DNA from: Balanoglossus misakiensis
Lineage: Eukaryota > Hemichordata
Reading direction: 5' to 3'
DNA: 64,000 nucleotides
NCBI GenBank assembly: GCA_040954595.2
Contig: CM082593.2
Coordinates: 8,742,001-8,806,000 of the forward strand
The notes below the pieces were generated by a model, which saw only the letters and a list, made by a program, of their open reading frames with translations, did no database searches and was not told where the DNA came from. The translations under genes and the position numbers were made by a program. Shown in pieces: positions 37,301-49,300 of the stretch. Each line of letters begins with the position of its first letter. Positions within the stretch are counted from its first letter, which is position 1.

Positions 37301-40300
37301 GAATAATGGAAGATTTGACTTCACCATGGTAAGTGAAAAGATTTCTCTCAGTTACTATCTGCCTAGACATTGTGTGCTTATATACATGTAGTCCCAATTA
37401 AAGCGTGTAGCTCGTCTCACACGCATGTTCCAACTGTAGCCGCTGGTTACAGACGTTTAGTGAACAGTCAATCCAAACAACAGACAAGTTGGCGGCCACC
37501 ATAATCTGTGTCGGAGATCGGGAAAAGACACTAGCTTGGGTGAAAAGGAAGGACAAAACCAGAATCTACTTATAGGGTGCGCATGAAATATGGAATGAAG
37601 CGAAGGCAGTCCACTATTTGAATGCATCGAACGGAAAATTTGCTGGGAAGTTATGCCCATGCGCGTGAGACGATCTATTGCCTTTAAATACAGATGGCAC
37701 AGTTCAATTATATATTCGGTCATTAGGTTGAAAGCCACAGAGCTTCTGGTAATGAAAAATTCTGTGTACTTCACACATTGTTCGCTATAATTACAAAAAA
37801 TAAAAATGACGAATGCACACAGTAGGGCCACTACATGCAAATTTACAGCTCCATTAGCTTTAACTTTTCTTCATGTTTTCAGTATGATAGAAATAGAATG
37901 CCCAGCATTTGGCTTATGAACGCAACGTACATATGTATTAGTCAATATTGTTATCGTGCCAAGTCTGTTTTCAAGTCCAGACTAGAATTCCACACACTGA
38001 TACAGGCTGTGTTGACAAGTGGAGTACTGGGTATTAAGATTCTGTTTGATGTAGCGCAAGAAATTGCATTTGATACACAGAAGACAAATACTGGAAATAA
38101 ACCCAGCTTCAGTCCCTTTAATGTGTGACTTAAATGAAAACTCGACATACACACAAATTCAGAACAGGCGTTTTAAACCTGAGCCAAGTTTTTATGACCA
38201 CTTGTAGTTCTATTGTTTTATAAATTACTCACGTATTGTATTGTTGTCATACTTCAATGGTATATATGATTCCTGTATTGAGTATAAAACAAGACAAACA
38301 CCATTGCCATGCCCAAATCCAATCCTTGTGAGTCAATAGGTACAGTCCCAGAACTGTCATGATTATACAGTAGGTGAGGTAGCTTTGCAAATGATATGAA
38401 TTCTTCTTGAAGTTCATGGTTATTGAAGTTTTAACCCACAACTTTCAGTTCAATTAGTTTTTGCAATCTAAATTTGGTGTTGTTAGCAGTGAAGTACTCA
38501 TACAGTTATCTGTTTCATCAGGCAATTTTACTGTTTGTTCACAGGAAGACCATGAAGTCTTCATACTGGAAACTGACACAACTGACCCTGAACAAGCCCA
38601 CCTTATTCTGAATGGAACACTTGATTTTGAATCACTACGAGTTTATCAAGTTGAAATCATGGTAATTGTAAGTATCATTTTACAAACTGTCTTCTCTTAT
38701 TGCACAACTGTTATGGTCAGATCTGAGATGAAAAGCTTTTCTGATTCTCATGATGATAGTCACTGCTTTGTCATATGCCAATATGCCCCTTGTCTGTGCA
38801 TGTGTGATACAGACAATATGGCCCGTTGACTCTCTCAGGCATATCCTGCTCAAATCTTAAAGCCCCTACAGCTGCCAAATTTTACTTTTTTTTTCCACAG
38901 CAAAATACTTCAAAGATATTCCCTATTCTCAAAACTCCTCACCATTAAGCCAAATTGCTTGCATTTATATCAGTTTGTCATCTCTTGGCTATGCATACCA
39001 CGATAGCTGCGTACTGTTTGTATGATGGAGGCTAATTAAATCGGTGCGGCACCTGTTTAATACATAGCCTGTTGAAATTGCAATATGCAGTCACAATCGA
39101 CCATTGATAAGGTGTTCATGTACACCTATCAGTAAGCTTATTTAGATGGACCAATTCAAGTTGGAAAATAAAATCATGAAATTAATGCAAAAGTGGCAGC
39201 TCTAGCGGCCTTAATCGTCTGCTTATGACCGATGTGAGGTATGACATCTATCATAGGGTTTTGTCTTTTGTATGAAAAGGTCACTGAAATGTAGTTCCAA
39301 AATATCTAGAACAGTCTAAAAAGCAATTTTACATTTAAACAAGAGTACCTTTTAGAGTGATGAGGCATAGGCATTACGGCAGAGAATGAGATTCCACTCA
39401 ATATCACCTGTTTGTTGGGTTGAGAGTACCCCCTCCCCCTTTGTGTGGTTTTTGGCTGTGTCACATTCATTTTATACTGTAAGCTACGTACCTCTACCTC
39501 AAAAGAACAACTGTAGGCAGTGTGTCACTTTAGCTGGCGTCATCAGAGAAATAAAGCCACTGCCCTTGGTGTCAAAATTGTATTGATATGTACAAACATG
39601 TTTAATTGGTGCAATGTGATTGGTTCTAATTGGTGCAATGTGATTGGTTCTAATTGGTGCAATGGGATTGGTTCTTACAAAAAAAAATTTGGTGCTGGGC
39701 AGAAGGACACACTGCCTACAGCAATTTTTTTTTTAGGTCCCATTGGTATAGGCATATATACCATGGGACCTTATGGGATCGGTTGCGTCTGTATGTATGT
39801 ATGGGTGTATGGATGTATGGGTGGATGGATGTATGTCTGTATGTCCGTCCACATCAAAAACTTGAAAACCACTGCGCGTATCACCTCAATATTTGGTGTG
39901 CAGATGCAGGCAGGGCTGTTGATGGGAGTTTGTCCAAACGAAGTTGCCAGGCCCAAAAATATGCTAATTAGCTGGAAAAATGTGAAATTTATCAAAACTC
40001 TGAAAGTCAACAACTACTCGTCAGATTGCTTTAAAAATTGGTATGCATGTACCATATGTCAACCTCACATCGACCTGTAAGTGTTAAGTTAATATCATCG
40101 ATGTTTTATTTTTTATGAATTTTTTAGTCTTTTTATTAAATTTATACCTTTACTTATACCTCTATGGTTAAGCTATGTCCACGTCTTATGGTGGAATTCT
40201 GGTCTGTGCAATACTCCTGTACAGTGACTGTCTATTGGTCAGTGAGCACAATGGGGCCAAAATAAAAGGCAAAATTTTTGGCTCACCTGTAACACCTGCT

Positions 40301-43300
40301 TAACACATTAATTATGTGCATACCTAACTCCGGGCTAACTAATAGGGCTAGAGGTTTCGTTCTTGTGGGACATGGACCAGTATAGGGTCAAAATTTCTTG
40401 CCCAAATTTTGGGTGACCTCAGGTGACTTTTGACCTACTTTATCATATCTTGGCATCCAGAGCAGGTACAGAATTGGCGTTTGGAGGGTTGGGACTAAAA
40501 TTGAAAAGCCAAAATTTGGGGTCACCTGTGACACCTGCATATCTCATTAATTATGTGCATTCCTAATTCCAGGCTAACCAATAGGGCTATAGGTTTGGTT
40601 TTTGTTGAACATGGACCAGTATAGGGTCAAAATTTCTTGCCCAAATTTTGCATGACTTCAGGTGACCTTTGACCTACTTTATCATATCTTGGCATCCAGA
40701 GCAGATACAGACTTGGCGTTTGGAGGGTTGGGACTAAAATTGAAAAGCCAAAATTGGGGGTCACCTGTGACACCTGCATATCTCATTAATTATGTGCATA
40801 CCTAATTCCTGGCTAACCAATAGGGCTATAGGTTTGGTTTTTGTTGAACCTGGACCAGTATAGGGTCAAAATTTCTTGCCCAAATTTTGCATGACTTCAG
40901 GTGACCTTTGACCTACTTTATCATATCTTGGCATCCAGAGCAGGTACAGACTTGGCGTTTGGAGGGTTGGGACTAAAATTGAAAAGCCAAAATTGGGGGT
41001 CACCTGTGACACCTGCATATCTCATTAATTATGTGCATACCTAATTCCTGGCTAACCAATAGGGCTATAGGTTTGGTTTTTGTTGAACCTGGACCAGTAT
41101 AGGGTCAAATTTTTTTGCCCAAATTTTGCATGACCTCAGGTGACCTTTGACCTACTTTATCATATCTTGGCATCCAGAGCAGGTACAGACTTGGCGTTTG
41201 GAGGGTTGGGACTAAAATTGAAAAGCCAAAATTTGGGGTCACCTGTGACACCTGCATATCTCATTAATTATGTGCATACCTAACTCCAGGCTAACCAATA
41301 GGGCTATAGGTTTGGTTTTTGTTGAACATGGACCAGTATAGGGTCAAAATTTCTTGCCCAAATTTTGCATAACCTCAGGTGACCTTTGACCTACTTTTCC
41401 ATATCTTGGCATCCAGAGCAGATATGCTTATTGCTATGTTGCTATGTGCTATGTTGGCTTTGGCCCGATCTTGCTGCTTGCAGATCTGCTTGCAATGTCA
41501 CCTGTAATTTTTATTCTGGTGTGTCACTGTTTCCGCATAATCCTCAAATGGGACCACAGTGTCCTTGACGCTATTTTTTTTTTGGGTGGGGGGGGGGGGG
41601 AGTAGGGAGCGCCCTCAAACAAAACAACTGTACCTAACAGTCTAACTTATTTTTGATGCAAACGACAGCCACTCTAGTTGTGTTATGATCCATTCAATGT
41701 TTATATCTTCTCCACCGAACACACATTCACCCCTTACACTCATGGCATACATACAGATTGTGGAATATTTTATGAAAATAAAAGGCATTCAATTCAATAC
41801 ATGTATATTGTATTATGTTTCTAGGATCGTGGTACATATCCTAGTTCACTGAACTCCACTGCTGATGCATTTGTGAATGTGAATGATGTTCAAGACACGA
41901 CACCTTACTTTTTATATTTGCCATATTATGATGAAGTAGATGAAAATGAAGTGGTAAGTGGATTCTTTGCCATTGTATGTTCCTGCAGTAAAACTTGTCT
42001 GAACCAAACACCAAAAGGACTGAAGAAACTGTTTGGTTTGCAGAGGTGTCTGAGGTCCTTTTAAAGGGACAAAATCTCTCTCTTGCTGCCCTTTTCCCAT
42101 TAATTTTGTTTGATACAAGACACCGTTTATGTTAGTCTACCTATGGATATATGGTGAATCAACAATCAACCACACACAACTGCCATCCCACTTGCACACA
42201 CGAGAGTGAAAAACTCGCCAAAATGAATAATCGGTGTTTACCATTTATTCATTTGGCAAGATTTTACTCTCATATCCTGCAAACATTGAAACAGGATGGA
42301 AGTTGTGTGTGGTCAAATGTTGATCACTATATATCCACATGTAGACTACCATAAACGGTGTCTTGTATCAAACATAATTAATGGAAAAAGGGCAGCGAGA
42401 GAGAGACTTTGTCCCTCTAACATGTGCTTCTATGTCAAATGGGCTGGAAAATGGTGTTTGCTATAGACAGGTTTCCAGGTTTCGGTTTAGACAGGTTTGA
42501 CTGTATATGATCATTTGTCATTACGCTGGTAGGGGACTACCCACAGGTAGCGTATGGTTGTTACATTCCATGGTGTATGTAAATTTTTCGCAAAATCTTC
42601 TACCTGAAAAATTAGGATGGGAACACCTTGTGTTCAATTTACTTTTGTTTAAAATTTGGTACTATGGGTGCTTGGTTTGAATCCTGGCAGATACTGGTTT
42701 ATTAATATCCAGCAGGACTATGTTATTTCCTATTTTTTTCAAATGAACTTTTTTTCTTGAAGGAACTTACCTTAAGCAATTGATTTTCTATTGTAGAATG
42801 CAACTGTTATGACAGTTGCTGCATTGGATGGCGATAGAGGTATCCCAAATACTGTAGAATTTTACATTTTAGGTAAGTTGATCTTCATATATAGAAGTTT
42901 TTTTTTACTTAAAAAATGTCCTTCCCTTCTCATGGGAGTTTACAGATGGGATGTGTAGCGTGACATGCACATGTTTTACAATGTCTGTCCTTATATACGT
43001 ACTGGAGTGTTCTTTCAAAAATTGCATTCAGACAGCAAAGAGTATCGGTCTATACCTGTTAATTTTAGGAAAACAATAAACTCATTGTCATAACAATGAA
43101 ATGTATTGTTATACAAATAAACCAATACTGTATCAGAAATTCCTGGTGAGCCCACTGGACAGTGTGACATCAACAAAGCAATAGATATGTGGGCATGTTA
43201 ATTGACACGGCCAAAAACCACACAAGGGGAGGGGGGGGGGGTGATCTCAACCCAACAAGACGACCACTGTTGAGATTGTAATAAGAAGTCATAGTTGGTA

Positions 43301-46300
43301 TTGAAATAGTGTTGTCTGCAACCTTACAGCTACAAGATGTACAAAATACATGTAAGTCAATTGTATGTAATTTCACTGTTATTTCTTGTCACTGCAGATA
43401 ATACTCAATTCCGGGTGGAGACACTGGGAGATACTGGACAAGGTGTTATTTTGACAAACGAAGCTTTGGACAGAGAGGAACAGAGCTTGATCACATTTAC
43501 TCTTTGGGTAAGAACCAACACATACAGCATCAATTTGACCGAAATATACCTTAACCTAGACTCTATGGCAGTCGCTGTGCCTGTCGATAATGAATAGAAC
43601 TTTTATACTGTGTGCAACGTTCCACCAGGCAAAGCAACAGTACATTTCTGTACACATATACTTGATATGAATATTCATGAGTAAGGCGAGGGGTGGGGTT
43701 AATTTGCTTAGAATGTGCAGAAGCGTACACAAGCTCGCAATAACGTCCAAAAATGCATATTCTATACGTGGTATGTACGCGTATAGAACATCATGTTGAC
43801 GCGACGCTAATTTGATTGACAGACATATGAGGTTCGAATGTTCTCCGCTACTTACCAAAATCTGGTAAAACCACTTGAGGGCATATTCTATACGTGGTGT
43901 GTAGGCGTATAGAACATCATGTTGACGCGACGCTAATTTGATTGACAGACATATGAGGTTCAAATGTTCTCCACTACTTACCAAAATCTGTTAAAACCAC
44001 TTGAGGGCGTTTACAGAATCGGTAAGACTGATGATTAGTGTCGCGTCCACAGGACGTTCTGTACGTAACATGGACGCGCATTTCAGTATCACACAGTCTT
44101 GGAGCAAGACTAGGTAAGAACCAACACATGCAGCATCAATTTGACCAAAATCAAGTATACCCTAACCCCACCCAAGCATTCCACCCCAGGCACACCTGAT
44201 TTTGACATTTGTGGGTGTGTACCCTAAATCACCCACACCGCCCACCCAAAAATATACAATAAATCTTTCTTATCACACCCTTGTACACACACCCATAACT
44301 CACCCAAAAGTACCTTGTAACTTGAACAATCATGATGGTAGATAGATCTGCCTCACACCCTTACATTTTCTGTATGGTGTAGTTCAGTCATTTGTATCTA
44401 GGGTGTGTTCTAGGCGGGTAAGCATTAATTTTTTCTAAAATAATGCGCAGGTGTTGTTAGCATATGTTTTCATATACACCCCAAGTGACCCTACATTTAC
44501 AACACACTACCACTGTGTTGATATCTTCAGGCTATGTATATGGCCAGGATCTAATTTGGGTAAGTTTTTCCAGGAAGCAATCAGTGTGGCATTTTTATTC
44601 AGGCAAACATATTTATCAAAAGTTTACTGTATTGCTTGAGTTGTCTATGGTGTAATGTTTCTCAGAATAAAAATAGCTATACCTTGATTTCCTGACATGT
44701 ACAAACATGTGTGCATACAAAGTGTGAGTATAAAAACAATGATCTGCAGTAATTAACAATAACAAAGCATCATAATTAAAGAAAATTTTGACCTTAGAAT
44801 AATTTTACTCAAGACATGACAACTGGTAGTTATTGAATAAACCGTTTGGTTATTAATACATTTATCCTTTAGGGAAAAAAAAAGTAAAAACAAAATGGTC
44901 AACTGCGAACTATTGACGAGACTATTTTTGCATCTTCGGTATATTTTGTTTTATGTTAGGTATAACATATTCATTCTCTGGTGAAATAATTTCTCTACCT
45001 CTTTTTCTAAGAGATGGGTTTCAGATGAGATACGGGTATGTTAGTTGTCAAAAAATGGGCCTTGATGGTTTTCCGGGAGTGCCTAATAGACTCAAGTATT
45101 GGTAAAGGGCAATTAATTTCAACCAAAGCACAGCTTTGAGTTTAAACATGGTGCCTTAAAGTGGGCTTATTGGTGGGTGTACTTGAACACATTATCAACC
45201 TCTGATTGTCACGGAACATCTAAATATGAACAAATTAAACGGGTGCCACAACTGATTTCTCAGCCTGTCAATTGCAGAAATAATCAACTACATGTACCAG
45301 TCTTGTGGTATGTGCACAAAGGTATTGGAATTTCCAAAAATTCAAAATATTGTTGTGTGTCTTTGGATAAGGAGAAGATTTCAATATATTATCAATTTAA
45401 AGATATCCTAAAAATGGCAGCTATTAAAGAGCTTTATTGTACTGATGCTAAAATTGACCATATGGTCACATTTGTCTTTGTATTTCAGGTAAGAGAAAGA
45501 GATACTAGTAATCAGCCGATGGCTTCCATTACATCAAATACTACAGTTAGTGTGACAGTCAAAGATATAAATGATGAGTCGCCACAATTTCAAGCTTCCC
45601 TCTATAATGGTACCATTCAAGAGAATTCACCAAATTCAGTTGCAGTGGATAACTTGGAGATGGTCATTATAGATGATGATCTTGTAAGTACTGAATTACG
45701 AAAACTTTCCACTATTATATATTTAATTGCTTGCACAGTTACATTTAAACAAAGGTACCCATGTCTGAATGATAGTGATTTGACCTGAAAATCATCAAAA
45801 ATTGATGTGATAATTAAGGTGGCATTGCATGAAAAGTTGTGATTTTTGCCAAATTTTACTTTTTTACATAAATCGGTAGGTCTAATACTGATCCACAAAA
45901 AGTCTTGGCAGAAATAGTGCATAATCACCCAAAAATAGCACTTTTCAGCTTAACAAAAAGGTGTCAACAATGCAAATGACTGTTTTTCACAGTGTGCATT
46001 TTCACTGCTCTTGACAACTTCAGACGAAAATAGCTTCGCTCTGCGTTGGCCGAATTTGCTCAAATTTTAATAGGGGATTGTGTATGACCCATCCAACAAA
46101 ACAAATTTTTTTTTTAGTCGATAAAATGTCCCTGGCGGGAATAAACTCTGATTCAATACAACTCACCGTGAATTTGATCAAATTTTCTAAAAATCTAACT
46201 TTCAAACGCTGTTACTCCTCAATGGAAGCAGATAACGCAAAACAAAATTACCGTTTTTTTGCACGTGTACTCTAGTTTCGAATGACATATTAAGATGCAT

Positions 46301-49300
46301 GATGCATGGTCAAATTTTTTACCTAAATTAAATTTAATGACATAATATCAACAAATGGGTTTTTTAACCCAAAAACACCACCACTTCCGGGGATCAATAA
46401 TATATGCAACTCAAACAAAAGTTCAGAAACTCAGCTTCCTGAATATATATGGATTATGGGGGTTTTAACGTTGTCTTTGATGAGAAATAGGCCTCTGAAA
46501 AAGTCTCGACGGTTTCATGCAATGCCACCTTAATAATGTATATAATGGGAACCAAACTCACAACATATACGCACAAGCCATAGGGTGAGTCCATATATGG
46601 AGTGAATTGTTTTATATTGAGTAGTATACCCAGCCTCCGCAAAGGGTTATTGCTATTATATTATGTCATCTTCATTTTGTTACTTTCTAGACACCATAGT
46701 GAATAAGAATGGGCCACATACAAAGAATGGTTTTTCCTTATAAAAAGTGGTTAAATGAAATGGGCCCCAGAACAAGCATTTTAGCCCTCTCCAGAAATAC
46801 TCACGTACTTCAAATATGGGTACAATCGCAACAATAAGTTACATGTCACGTTGTCATGCCAACAAATGTTATTTTGAAGTGTCGACAGAAATAATTTTCC
46901 TGATATCTAAAATATGGTTAAACCATAGCTTGAATAATTAAAACAGGCTCTCAACCAATCACAACAGAGTATTTGTGGTGATGTTGCACTGATATAATAT
47001 AATTCTGTTCAGACTAGAATGAGAAACGACAGTTGAGACCCCAAAGACAAAAATACTGACAAAATAGTCCCAAGTTGGAGTTTCAGATTAAAGTGGATTG
47101 CACTGATACGGTATTCAGTAACTTGATTAAAGAGATATAAGCTGTAACTTTGGCTTTTTTGTTGTTGGTACTTTCTGTCTGTATCAAATGTAATTTCTTG
47201 CTCTACTCTTAACACCATGCTGCATATACCCAGTACTCTACTCGTCAACATAGCCTCTATGCATGTAAAAGGCATTGTTATTGTTGGTAAACGTATTCTA
47301 GTCTGAACTTGAATTGCAAAATAAAAATGCTGACTTACATGTATATTGTGTTGATAAGCTTAAATGTTGGACATTTCAACATGTTTCAGGAATTTGAACA
47401 AGAAACTGCAGTAGATACGCAAAACAAAAATCCTGAAATCAGCGAACAGTTACAGATAACAGAGCTTTAATCATTTCAACCAATGTTCAATATTTGCAGG
47501 GTGATGGAGGCACATTTTCTCTGAGCATAATTGGTGACGCAGATTCAGAAGCTGCCTTCTATGTCAGTCCAGATGAGGGAAAAAACAGAGCATATGCACT
47601 GATCCGAGTAAAGAACTCCACATATTTGGATTATGAGAAAAGGTCACGGTTTGACTTTCAGGTCAGTAACAACTTTGCCCCTTATTTTTTAATCATTCAC
47701 CGTTAAATGTAAGATTCAACTGATATTCTGTTAAAGGTATTTATTACAAAAATCACATCAGTTAAGATTCATGGTTGTATTCTTTGGCTGAAATATTCTG
47801 TAACTGTAAGCGTGAATTGAATTGAAGTTTAATGATTACCTGGAGTGAATTCTTTCATTCTTTGTTTCTTGTTTTCATCTCATGTATTTCAAAATATATT
47901 TCACATCCTTCCATGACAGCTAAAAATCTGATGTAGATAATTAATAAGCAAAACTCCTCCGTCGAAAGATGTTGTCTTTCAGTGCCACAACATATAAAAA
48001 ACATTGTAGTGGCACAGATATAATAAATTTGGAAATATGCAGATGACTGATGCAACAATGTACACTGTGTATATCAGAGGACAACATTGAATCGCATACA
48101 CATAATTTTGACTCATAGGTTTAGTGAAGGCTTTATTTAAACAATAACCCCTGCTAAGACAGGCATCACACATGGCAAAGTCCCAAATATTCACATAGAG
48201 CAGTTTTTCAAAAATAAAACGTCCATGTTTTTTGTGTATTTATTTGGTTTAACCCCACATGTTCCCTCCTGTATGCTAGTTCAGTTTTAGCAGTGCTCTA
48301 GTGAGTTTTTTAGCATTGCTGGATTGAGCTCTCGTCCAATCTGAACAACGAATAGTAAAATGATATAATATGATACAAAATTTATCATATGAAATATTGA
48401 TAGGGATTACTGAAATAGTGTTTTAACACAATTATTTGACTTCCCAGGTGCTAGCTGAAGAGACAGTATCTGTGGAGAGACGCAATAGCACAGTGGATGT
48501 GACTGTATACTTGACAGACATGAATGATCATTCGCCAGTATTCGATCAAAATCCATATGAAAGTCATATTGATGAACATGCAGAGGATGGCACTTTTGTT
48601 GTGCAACTTAATGTAAGTAGCAGACATTTCTATTTCAGTACCACTACCATGTCACTGGTGTTCTCTCCATGAATTTCTTTTCAATGAATTTTGTGGGAAC
48701 AGAACTTTTATGTTATGAGTTGTGTGCATATTTTAGTGACTTGTTGTGTACCCTACATTTTCGCACTGGAAAAAATGAAAACATGCATTCTGTTACTGGT
48801 AATCTGGTTTGTTTTTGTATTAAAAGTAGCCACATTAACAAAGTAATTAGAATGATAGTTTGATCAACATTGTGTGATTTTCCTCACCCCCCAGGCAACA
48901 GATGCAGATTCTGGTACTTTTGGAGAAGTACAATACTCTTTGGAGGGTGGCTCTTGGGAATTGTGAGTTTTGCACACTTTGCTTCTATGAGTTTCTATCA
49001 TAGGATTGTAAAAATACTTGTGACTTAAATCAGAGCCCAGACTATATGTCTAGAATCTATGTTGTTCTCAATGAGTAATTCAGGGGAAAATATTAAGATC
49101 CACACTTGTATATAACCCACATGAAATAGGTCTGTTACCCGCCACCCCCCCCCCCCCCCCACACACACACACACACAAATCCTGTTGAGTATCAAGGAGA
49201 GAAGAACTTATGACCATTCTTCCTGGAACATCCCCATATAAAGACTAATTGAATCACACACTCCAAAGGACCTGGGGTCGTATTTCTCACACGAGTTGGG

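Noticed and set aside
39520-40080. 186-codon plus-strand frame
   Set aside because: It covers a 24-bp tandem repeat and a microsatellite within a cadherin intron, and the peptide is low-complexity.
40250-41428. CRISPR-like array
   Set aside because: The units are 239 bp and repeated over their whole length with no short-repeat/spacer structure, in an animal genome. It is a minisatellite.
42660-42720. tRNA B-box-like ggtttgaatcctgg
   Set aside because: No matching A box, acceptor stem or cloverleaf can be drawn around it.
43556-43984. 142-codon minus-strand frame with a repeated peptide
   Set aside because: It arises from a 126-bp (42-codon) tandem duplication in an intron. No homology was recognised.
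47390-47470. Possible extra cadherin exon after acceptor atgtttcag (EFEQETAVDTQNK...)
   Set aside because: It runs into TAA without a donor, and exon 11 joins directly to exon 12 (IIDDDL-GDGGTFSLS) to give a normal EC4. At most it could be a poison exon.
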